NCBI GenBank assembly: GCA_021818665.1
Contig: JAKATQ010000010.1
Coordinates: 1 to 24,732 of the forward strand
Length of the DNA: 24,732 nt
Origin: Nanobdellota archaeon
GTDB lineage: Archaea > Nanobdellota > Nanobdellia > Parvarchaeales > Parvarchaeaceae
Direction: 5' to 3'
In this document: in pieces, positions 5,452-11,612 of the stretch
Position numbering within the stretch: the first letter of the stretch is position 1
Layout of the letters: every line of letters begins with the position of its first letter
Program-made: the position numbers and the translations under genes
Notes under the pieces: generated by a model
Told to the model about the DNA's origin: nothing
Databases searched by the model: none
Seen by the model: the letters and a program-made list of their open reading frames with translations, nothing else

Positions 5452-6918
5452 ATGGGAAACGAAGAAGGGAATGGCATTGCCATTGCCAGGGTCGATTATT
5501 TTGAGAAAGCGCAGAACGACATAATAAAAGGGACGGAGAAAGAACTCCAAAAAAGACCGTTCTTGAAGACTCTTTTGGAGACGATGGGGAAAAAGACGCT
5601 GGAGTCCATGCTCTTGCCGATTTTTAGCAGAGTCACTGACAATGGCATAGAAAAGCTCCTGATATCCAACCAGCTGGAGGCACCGGTAAACATGCAGATG
5701 CGCACCCTCTCGAAGCTCGGGTCGCTGGTTACATCAGGCCTTAAGGACTACTTATCAAAATATGCCTACCCTGCGATACGCATAACCACTACCTTTTATG
5801 AGAACAAGGGCAACACCCGCGTCGTTTTCGCCGGAAAGATCCCCACCACCGGTGAACCTTTCCAGCCGGAAGAAGAGGTATTCCGCGTAGAGTACTGGAA
5901 AAAGAAGGATCAGGACAACGGAGCGCTTTCTTTCTTTATGAGCAAGCGGCTCGCGATGGCCAGCACATACGGCTACGAGTCATACATGTACATATGGAAA
6001 AACTTTATAGCGGATAACGAGAGGCTAGCCGCCCTGCAGGGCTCCGGGCAGGGTCCGGAAGACCTGGGGCTTAAGGTTTACACAAGCGGCTTCTCGATGG
6101 ACAAAGTCGGTGGATATGAAACCGTCAAGGAAAAGATACGACGTGATATCTTCTTCCCGTTCAAACACTCAAAGCTGCTGGACGAGATAGGAAGGATAAC
6201 GGGAGAAAGCGACTATGACGAGCCGGTCAAAGCGGTTCTTCTTTACGGCCCGCCAGGCACCGGGAAGACTCTCGTGGCCAAGGCGATCGCGCAGGAAGAG
6301 GGTCTCACTTTCATAGAATTCTCATTGTCTAACACGTTCACGATGTGGTACGGCGAATCACAGAGGCGACTGCAGAAAGCCCTGGACTACGTGGAGAAAT
6401 ACAGCAAGAAGCACAAAGTAGTCCTTTTCATCGACGAGATAGACTATCTTGGCGTAAGGAACTCGGGCAACGGCGGCGCCGAGAAGGAGGACACGAGAGT
6501 CCTCGAGAACCTCCTGAAATGGCTCGACGGTATGAATAACAAGAAAGGGAAAAGTAACATCCTGATGGTAGGCTCGTCAAACTTCATCAACGGCATAGAC
6601 CAGGGGCTGCTTTCTAGGTTCAATACAAAGATATACTTTGACAAGCCGGGGAAGGATGACAGGGCGAAGATAATGAGACTATACGCAAGGCACCTGTCAG
6701 ACGCAGAAATAGACCTGCTGGCTTCCAAGACAGACGGACTAGTCGGGCGTGACATCCGCGACATAGCCGATACGGCTAAAAAAGAATACGGCATGAACCT
6801 CGTATCCAGTGGCTCTAAAAAGGTGGAGAAAGGACCGGACATATCGTATTACATGCGCGCCGTCGATGAATTTGCAAAGAAGAAAAGCACTAATGGCGGC
6901 GCCCCGTTTTATAACTGA
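5452..6918 (+). CDS. AAA+ ATPase of classical AAA type with a novel N-terminal domain
   Basis: The 488-residue protein has one AAA module in its C-terminal half. Walker A is GPPGTGKT (266-273), Walker B VLFIDE with D328-E329, the pore loop MWYGES (298-303), sensor 1 N377 (VGSSNF) and an arginine finger R389 in LLSRF. The pore loop with aromatic W-Y followed by GES resembles the katanin/Vps4/Cdc48 clade, whose hexamers pull protein substrates through a central pore. Only one arginine of the usual finger pair is seen. The N-terminal ~210 residues match no domain I know; they are partly helical, then apparently beta-rich (ITTTFYEN..RVVFAGK), and probably choose the substrate. No membrane segment or protease domain is present. 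A HerA-like ATPase gene follows 44 bp downstream on the same strand, suggesting a shared process; that is an inference. Confidence 0.85.
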   Translation: MGNEEGNGIAIARVDYFEKAQNDIIKGTEKELQKRPFLKTLLETMGKKTLESMLLPIFSRVTDNGIEKLLISNQLEAPVNMQMRTLSKLGSLVTSGLKDYLSKYAYPAIRITTTFYENKGNTRVVFAGKIPTTGEPFQPEEEVFRVEYWKKKDQDNGALSFFMSKRLAMASTYGYESYMYIWKNFIADNERLAALQGSGQGPEDLGLKVYTSGFSMDKVGGYETVKEKIRRDIFFPFKHSKLLDEIGRITGESDYDEPVKAVLLYGPPGTGKTLVAKAIAQEEGLTFIEFSLSNTFTMWYGESQRRLQKALDYVEKYSKKHKVVLFIDEIDYLGVRNSGNGGAEKEDTRVLENLLKWLDGMNNKKGKSNILMVGSSNFINGIDQGLLSRFNTKIYFDKPGKDDRAKIMRLYARHLSDAEIDLLASKTDGLVGRDIRDIADTAKKEYGMNLVSSGSKKVEKGPDISYYMRAVDEFAKKKSTNGGAPFYN

Positions 6919-6931
6919 ACTGGCCCCTAAA

Positions 6932-6941
6932 AGGATAAATT
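6932..6941 (+). promoter_or_regulatory. TATA-like box for the HerA-like gene
   Basis: AGGATAAATT is centred 26 nt before the ATG at 6963, so the HerA-like gene may have its own leaderless promoter in addition to read-through from the AAA gene. Confidence 0.45.
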
Positions 6942-6962
6942 CTAACCTGAGCATAATGTCGT

Positions 6963-8276
6963 ATGCCCTATAATGTCATAATAGGCAGGAATGAAAAGGA
7001 CCTGCAAAGCTACGGCGATGTCGCTACGACATTGATAGGCAAACAGTACATAACGATGGGCAATCTGACTAGCCTCGGCAACCAGATACTTCTCGACGCT
7101 CTACGGCCACACGTCGTTCTGATAGCCGGAAAACGCGGATCGGGTAAAAGTTATACCATGGGCGTGATAGCCGAGGGCTTGGCGTCCCTGCAGAATGAGG
7201 TCGCAAAGAACATAACCTCACTCATAATAGACACCATGGGCATATACTGGACGATGAAAAGCCCCAACTATAAAGAAGCCGGTCTTTTGAAGGCGAAGGA
7301 ATGGAACGAGGAGCCAAGGGGCTTTAGCAACATAAAAGTCTTCGTCCCGAAGGGCAGTTTCGATTCGATAAAGGAACAGAATCCGACCATGGCGGACGCG
7401 CCTTTCTCCATATCCGTATCGGACCTTTCAGCAAGCGACTGGACTGACATATTCGGGTTCTCGATAAACGACGAATACGGGATACTTATAAACAAGGCGA
7501 TCGAGCAGGTATCCGAAGGAGGGGAAAAGTATGATATAAAAGACATAATTGAGGAGCTCGACCGCCAGATAGCTCCAGACGTAGCGAAAGAAGCATGTAA
7601 GCAGAGGTTCGATGCGGCCATGGATTGGGGCATATTCGAGAGGATAGGCACGCCCGTAGAGTCTCTTCTCACCCCCGGCGGGATAAACATACTTGACATA
7701 AGTCTTTACGCGCACTCTCTCGGTGAATTCAACCTCCGCGCTCTGGTCATAGGGCTGCTATCGCAAAAGATACTGGAGCTGAGGACCCTTGAGAGGAGGG
7801 TGGAGGAGCTTAAAGAAATAAACTCTACCATAATGCTAAAGGAGGAAGACACCAAAAAACAAATACCGATAGTCTGGCTGTTCATAGACGAAGTGCACGA
7901 ATTCCTGCCCGTAAATTCTAGGACCGCCGCTACCGCGGCGCTGTCCCGTGTCATAAAGGAGGGGAGGCAGCCCGGGATAGGGCTCGTCATAGCGACTCAG
8001 CAGCCAGGCAAACTGGACACCGACATCATAACGCAATCCGACATAATAATCTCGCAGCACGTCACCGCGAAACTCGATATAGATGCTCTTAACACCGTCA
8101 TGCAGACGTACATGGCCGCGGACATAAGAAAATACCTTATGGACCTGCCGAGGCTACCCGGGGCCTGCATAATACTGGACGACAATTCGGAAAGGATATA
8201 CCCAGTACAGATAAAACCCAGGCTTACCTGGCACGGCGGCGAGACTCCGAAATCGGCGCCAAGACCCAAAAAATAG
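6963..8276 (+). CDS. HerA/FtsK-superfamily ATPase (DUF87-like) with shortened N-terminus
   Basis: The 437-residue protein has Walker A GKRGSGKS (56-63), Walker B VWLFIDEVHEFLP with D309-E310, and the HerA signature GRQPGIGLVIATQQPGKLD (TQQP 345-348; canonical HerA has SQRPSKLD). HerA hexamers translocate double-stranded DNA and usually work with the nuclease NurA in end resection. Two points differ here. Only about 50 residues precede Walker A, too few for the full N-terminal HAS barrel of Sulfolobus HerA, and no nurA, mre11 or rad50 is nearby. A Lys/Glu-rich helical insertion (about 270-298) precedes Walker B. The C-terminus is a short Pro/Lys tail. The ATG at 6956 is out of frame. Six bases separate its stop from the XPD-like gene, so these two are very likely one operon. 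Confidence 0.88.
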   Translation: MPYNVIIGRNEKDLQSYGDVATTLIGKQYITMGNLTSLGNQILLDALRPHVVLIAGKRGSGKSYTMGVIAEGLASLQNEVAKNITSLIIDTMGIYWTMKSPNYKEAGLLKAKEWNEEPRGFSNIKVFVPKGSFDSIKEQNPTMADAPFSISVSDLSASDWTDIFGFSINDEYGILINKAIEQVSEGGEKYDIKDIIEELDRQIAPDVAKEACKQRFDAAMDWGIFERIGTPVESLLTPGGINILDISLYAHSLGEFNLRALVIGLLSQKILELRTLERRVEELKEINSTIMLKEEDTKKQIPIVWLFIDEVHEFLPVNSRTAATAALSRVIKEGRQPGIGLVIATQQPGKLDTDIITQSDIIISQHVTAKLDIDALNTVMQTYMAADIRKYLMDLPRLPGACIILDDNSERIYPVQIKPRLTWHGGETPKSAPRPKK

Positions 8277-8282
8277 GAGACT

Positions 8283-10049
8283 ATGCTTTCCTTCCCGTTC
8301 AGCGAACTAAGGCCGGGTCAGGACGAAATAATAAGTTCCGTGCGCAGCGCCATAGAAGACGGAGGAAAACTCTTCATACAGGCCCCGACCGGCATGGGAA
8401 AGACCGCCGCCGTGCTGTATGGCGCCATCGACGCGGTCAAAGACAATGATTGTAGAATAGTCTTCTTGACAGCGAAGCACACGCACCAGAACATAGTCTA
8501 TGAAACATTGAAAAAGATAAAAAAGTCGTCCGGCATAGACATGGTGTTCACAGGCGTGAACGGGAAGAGATCTATGTGCCTGTTCGAAAACAGCGTCGAG
8601 CCGGCGCTTTTCATAGAGTTCTGTCGGGCGGTGAGGGAACAAGGGCTGTGCGATTTTTACAAAAACACGTTCACGCGCTCAAAGGACGTAAAGGCCGCGG
8701 CAATGGAAGCCATGAGCAGGGACATATCAGACCCGGCGTCGATAATAGAGGTGTCTAAGGAACTGGAGCTGTGCCCATACGAGATATCTCTTCTCAACGC
8801 GAGGCGCTCAAAAGTCATAGTGGCTAATTATTCACACATGTTTGATCCGGACATTTCATACGGATTTATAGCAAAGACCGGCCTTAATTTGACGAAGACG
8901 ATAGTCATAGTCGACGAAGCCCACAATCTGCCGGGGAAGATAGTGGATGCAAATTCCTTTTCTATATCCCTAAGGACTTTGGAGCGTGCGTACAACGAGG
9001 CCACGCTTTCAGGCGAGAGGGGCATCGCGGAAAAGATAGACAGGATAATGTCGGACATAAAAGACGTAAAAACGGAAAAACTACAGAACGTGTCAGGCAT
9101 TTTCTCGCATTCCGATGCCGACACCATAGACGCCATAACAAAACAGCACGAAAAAGGCTATAATATCCCTGCCTCGTTTACGCTCAAGAAGTTCGTTTCT
9201 TTCGTTTTGAAGCTTGACGAGTCACACTTGCAGTACGCATCAAACGACGGCGGCTACGTAAAACTCAATCTTTTTGCCCTTGACCCATCGAGGTATTCCA
9301 GTGAACTGATAAACGCCTTCAGATCGTGCATAATGATAAGCGGCACGCTCAAACCGCTCGACATGTTCGCGAAACTCCTAGGGGTGCCGGAAAGCCGCAG
9401 ACTGGTGCTGGAGGACGGCGTGGCCGCGGACAATAGACTGCTGATAAACGAGACGGATACCACATCGAAGTTCGCCAACAGGGGCGACCAGTACAGTATG
9501 ATAGCAAAGAGGATAGACGAGCTTCTGGAAAACTTCAAGCACAACATGATAATATTTTTTCCGTCTTATTCGTTCATGGATTCCGTCTTTGCGCTGATAA
9601 GTAAAAAGGACGGCATAATAAAGGAGCAGCCAAAGATAGACCGTGACAAAAAATCCGCGATATTGTCAGCGCTGTCAAGGCCGGGGAGCACGCTTTTCGC
9701 GGTCATCGGCGGCAATTTTTCCGAAAGCATAGGCTTAAACAACAATATAATTAGGTTGGTGGCGATAGTGGGCGTGCCATTCGAGCCGCCTTCCATACGT
9801 CTAAAGGCAATGCAGGAGTACTACGAAAAGAAGTTCGGCAACGGTTTTGAATACGCACAGGCGCTGCCATCGATGATAAAGACGATGCAGGCAGCAGGCA
9901 GAGCTATACGGTCAGGCAGGGATAAGGCAGTAGTCCTTCTTATGGACTCCCGTTATTCAAGTGGCGTTTTTACGAAGTACCTTCCAGCAGGTATAAGGAC
10001 GATCGACGGCAGCCCGCTGAAAATAATAAACGAAGCAGGGTTTAATTAA
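8283..10049 (+). CDS. XPD/Rad3/DinG-family superfamily 2 DNA helicase with Fe-S cluster site
   Basis: The 588-residue protein is a complete SF2B helicase: LRPGQ then Walker A APTGMGKT (34-41), DEAH box VDEAHNL (211-214), motif QAAGRAIRSGRD (from Q536) with the arginine fingers. Four cysteines, C99, C114, C123 and C164, lie between Walker A and the DEAH box in the layout of the XPD 4Fe-4S domain. Such enzymes unwind DNA 5' to 3' in repair or clearing of structured DNA. The family is shared by archaeal XPD and bacterial DinG; the length and cysteine layout favour XPD. An AGGAG overlaps the upstream stop (8275-8279), a rather close SD-like site for the ATG at 8283. The gene is coupled to the HerA-like gene and ends 2 bp from the stop of a convergent gene. 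Confidence 0.92.
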   Translation: MLSFPFSELRPGQDEIISSVRSAIEDGGKLFIQAPTGMGKTAAVLYGAIDAVKDNDCRIVFLTAKHTHQNIVYETLKKIKKSSGIDMVFTGVNGKRSMCLFENSVEPALFIEFCRAVREQGLCDFYKNTFTRSKDVKAAAMEAMSRDISDPASIIEVSKELELCPYEISLLNARRSKVIVANYSHMFDPDISYGFIAKTGLNLTKTIVIVDEAHNLPGKIVDANSFSISLRTLERAYNEATLSGERGIAEKIDRIMSDIKDVKTEKLQNVSGIFSHSDADTIDAITKQHEKGYNIPASFTLKKFVSFVLKLDESHLQYASNDGGYVKLNLFALDPSRYSSELINAFRSCIMISGTLKPLDMFAKLLGVPESRRLVLEDGVAADNRLLINETDTTSKFANRGDQYSMIAKRIDELLENFKHNMIIFFPSYSFMDSVFALISKKDGIIKEQPKIDRDKKSAILSALSRPGSTLFAVIGGNFSESIGLNNNIIRLVAIVGVPFEPPSIRLKAMQEYYEKKFGNGFEYAQALPSMIKTMQAAGRAIRSGRDKAVVLLMDSRYSSGVFTKYLPAGIRTIDGSPLKIINEAGFN

Positions 10050-10051
10050 AA

Positions 10052-10399
10052 TCAAGAAACTTGGCTGCCCTCTTTTATGTCCGCGTCCGTCGTCAAAAGC
10101 ACCAGGCGCCCCTCGTCATCCGACGCCGCAAGGACCATCCCCTCGGATTCTATGCCCATCATCTTCGCGTGTTTTAGGTTTGTTATCACTATCACCCTTT
10201 TGCCTACGACACTGTCAGCGCTGTAGAATTTTTTGATCCCGCTGATCACGGTCCTTGTGGAATCTCCGATGGAGACCTTAAGCTTTAGGAGCTTGTTGCT
10301 CTTCTCTACGTCCGACGCTTCTATCACCTTTCCGATGGCAAGTTTTATCTTCCTAAATTCAGAAACGTCTACTATCCCGCCATCAGAACCAGTGTCCAT
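10052..10399 (-). CDS. Free-standing tRNA-binding domain (MetRS C-terminal/Trbp111-like)
   Basis: The 115-residue protein is an OB-fold tRNA-binding domain like the C-terminal extension of methionyl-tRNA synthetase (metG beta), CsaA and Trbp111. Diagnostic stretches are KLAIGKVIEASDVEKSN, LLKLKVSIGDSTRTVISGI, VGKRVIVITNLKHAKMMGIES and EGMVLAA. Family members bind the outside corner of tRNA as dimers and raise the affinity of a partner synthetase. Here it is encoded apart from any synthetase. A partner MetRS lacking its own C-terminal domain may be encoded elsewhere. It starts 4 bp after the stop of the upstream coiled-coil gene, so both are probably one message. Its stop is 2 bp from the end of the convergent helicase gene. 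Confidence 0.9.
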   Translation of the reverse strand: MDTGSDGGIVDVSEFRKIKLAIGKVIEASDVEKSNKLLKLKVSIGDSTRTVISGIKKFYSADSVVGKRVIVITNLKHAKMMGIESEGMVLAASDDEGRLVLLTTDADIKEGSQVS

Positions 10400-10403
10400 G
10401 CGT

Positions 10404-10871
10404 TTAGTCTTCTACGCGCGAAAGAGAGGAAGCTATCTCGTCTATCGTCTTTAAAAGGTCCTTTATCACGAGCGCATAGCCGTTGAGGTATTCCTCCTGC
10501 TCCTTAAGGAGCTTGGAGAACTGCTCGAGGTCGTTCTGCGACTCCGCTATCCTGGCTTCCAGAGCGCGTATGTCTTCCAGGATTCTTTTAAAATCGCTGA
10601 GTTTTACGAACGCAAAAGACTTCGTTTCGGAGCCGATCTTCATGACATCCAGAGCGCTTATGCGGGTCGTCTTTACTGGCGATACTTCGACGCTAGGGAG
10701 TGTCAGCGGCTCAGGTGTAGGTATGAGCGGTACCGGGAATTGCTGCCCTTGTGTCTGTTGCTGCTGAGAAACGGAAGAGTCGCCGGACGGATTGGCCTGC
10801 GTAGGCTGTTTGGTGGTACCAGCACTGTAATAGGGATTTGTAGATTCAGTTTTCTTTTTTCCGAATAGCAT
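10404..10871 (-). CDS. Small protein with Gln/Pro-rich linker and C-terminal coiled coil
   Basis: The 155-residue protein has three visible parts. A basic start (MLFGKKK) leads into a low-complexity Ser/Thr/Gln/Pro region (about 10-60). A short segment around ISALDVMKIGSETKSFAFVKLSDF follows. A long helical region from about 90 to the end has heptad-like Leu/Ile spacing (LEDIRALEARIAESQNDLEQF) and resembles a coiled coil. There is no signal peptide. No family is recognised. A TATA box 26 nt upstream of the ATG supports the start and a leaderless message. Its downstream partner is the tRNA-binding domain gene, so a scaffold or adaptor role in a tRNA-related complex is possible but only inferred from context. 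Confidence 0.72.
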   Translation of the reverse strand: MLFGKKKTESTNPYYSAGTTKQPTQANPSGDSSVSQQQQTQGQQFPVPLIPTPEPLTLPSVEVSPVKTTRISALDVMKIGSETKSFAFVKLSDFKRILEDIRALEARIAESQNDLEQFSKLLKEQEEYLNGYALVIKDLLKTIDEIASSLSRVED

Positions 10872-10890
10872 ATAGTAATTCTGCTATTAA

Positions 10891-10903
10891 TACTATAAAT
10901 ATC
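10891..10903 (-). promoter_or_regulatory. TATA box for the coiled-coil/tRNA-binding operon
   Basis: On the minus strand GATATTTATAGTA is centred 26 nt upstream of the ATG at 10871. It lies back to back with the tRNA-Gly promoter. Confidence 0.6.
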
Positions 10904-10907
10904 TTCA

Positions 10908-10916
10908 AATTTATAT
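10908..10916 (+). promoter_or_regulatory. TATA-like box for tRNA-Gly(CCC)
   Basis: AATTTATAT is centred about 19-20 nt upstream of the mature tRNA 5' end. This is slightly close but is the only good AT box on this side. Confidence 0.4.
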
Positions 10917-10930
10917 CTGATTTTGTACAT

Positions 10931-11015
10931 GCGCCAGTAGTCTAATGGCAGGACATCAGCTTCCCAACAAATCGGTAAAAAGCTGTTGATTCGGGTTCGA
11001 ATCCCGGCTGGCGCA
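10931..11015 (+). tRNA. tRNA-Gly (anticodon CCC) with a 14-nt intron
   Basis: Acceptor GCGCCAG/CTGGCGC with discriminator A; D arm GTCT/GGAC; T arm TCGGG-TTCGAAT-CCCGG. The anticodon CCC is at 10963-10965. A 14-nt intron at 10967-10980 leaves a mature length of 71 nt, equal to the other tRNA-Gly in this window, with variable loop TGAT. The anticodon stem TCAGC/GCTGT then has one T-T mismatch at its outer end. An alternative fold with stem TCAGC/GTTGA and a 17-nt intron leaves only one variable-loop base and is less likely. CCA is not encoded. Confidence 0.92.
10967..10980 (+). other. tRNA-Gly(CCC) intron (14 nt), relaxed splice motif
   Basis: Loop bases TTCC can pair with GG-AA in the intron around a bulged T, flanked by bulges CA|A and AA|A, which gives a relaxed bulge-helix-bulge. 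The inner helix is almost absent. The run of A residues makes the 3' boundary uncertain by a few bases. Confidence 0.6.
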
Positions 11016-11031
11016 CTGTCGTCCGCATAAG

Positions 11032-11040
11032 GTTAAATAA
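11032..11040 (+). promoter_or_regulatory. TATA box for the gene at 11061
   Basis: GTTAAATAA is centred 25 nt before the ATG at 11061, with no SD site, predicting a leaderless message. Confidence 0.6.
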
Positions 11041-11060
11041 GCGAAGCCGCAAATAACGGC

Positions 11061-11492
11061 ATGGAAGAACAGCAGATAGAACTGAGATGCACCCTCGAAC
11101 TTTTGGCCAGGCCGAAAAATATGGCGGTCGAAGCCCTGAAAAAGATACTGAACAATCTCGAAGAGAACGGCAAAAAGCTAACAGTTTCAGACGTCACGTA
11201 CAGCGATCCCAAAGAGGCAGGTAACGATTTCTATTCCGCCTTCTCTACGTTCAAGATAAAATCGGACGTCCAAAGTTTATTCAGTTTCGTACTAGACTAC
11301 GCTCCGTCAAGTACCGAAGTGCTCGCGACAAAGGACGTTAAGATATCAGCTGCGGACTTCCAGGCGGTGTTAAACGACATCTCGGGCAGGCTGAATCAGA
11401 TGGACCATGACATAAAACTTTTTTCGAGCCAGAACCTAATCCTGACGCGTCAGAACGAGGAACTAAAAAAGAAACTGGGAGAGGGAAAATAA
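11061..11492 (+). CDS. Small soluble protein with C-terminal coiled coil, unknown function
   Basis: The 143-residue protein appears soluble. The N-terminal part (IELRCTLELLARPKNMAVEALKKILNNLEENGK) reads as a strand followed by an amphipathic helix. The middle (FYSAFSTFKIKSDVQSLFSFVLDYAPSSTEVL) looks like a second alpha/beta unit. The last ~40 residues (VLNDISGRLNQMDHDIKLFSSQNLILTRQNEELKKKLGEGK) have coiled-coil character. The pattern reminds me of small conserved archaeal proteins of unknown function, but I cannot name a family. The gene has its own promoter between tRNA-Gly and the S-layer gene. Confidence 0.75.
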   Translation: MEEQQIELRCTLELLARPKNMAVEALKKILNNLEENGKKLTVSDVTYSDPKEAGNDFYSAFSTFKIKSDVQSLFSFVLDYAPSSTEVLATKDVKISAADFQAVLNDISGRLNQMDHDIKLFSSQNLILTRQNEELKKKLGEGK

Positions 11493-11533
11493 ATCAGGTT
11501 CACTCCGACAGAGCAAAAAAGCGCGGATAGAAA

Positions 11534-11545
11534 CCTTTATAAAGG
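11534..11545 (+). promoter_or_regulatory. Palindromic TATA box of the S-layer gene
   Basis: CCTTTATAAAGG is a perfect 12-bp palindrome with a strong TATA core. Counting about 26 nt from its centre puts the transcription start at about 11565, giving a leader of about 48 nt. This is unlike the leaderless neighbours. Confidence 0.7.
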
Positions 11546-11564
11546 CAAAATTTGTCTAATCATT

Positions 11565-11578
11565 AGGCTAACAAGCCT
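11565..11578 (+). promoter_or_regulatory. 5'-end hairpin in the S-layer mRNA leader
   Basis: AGGCT-AACA-AGCCT is a 5-bp hairpin with a tetraloop that begins at the predicted transcription start. A hairpin at the extreme 5' end can protect an mRNA from decay. This role is an inference. Confidence 0.5.
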
Positions 11579-11603
11579 GACATTTAAAACAGTCCGAGTA
11601 AGT

Positions 11604-11612
11604 GAGGTTGAT
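11604..11612 (+). promoter_or_regulatory. Shine-Dalgarno site of the S-layer gene
   Basis: GAGGTTGAT lies directly before the ATG at 11613. It closely matches the archaeal anti-SD complement GGAGGTGAT, with GAGGT ending 4 nt from the start. Few other genes here have such a site. Confidence 0.65.
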
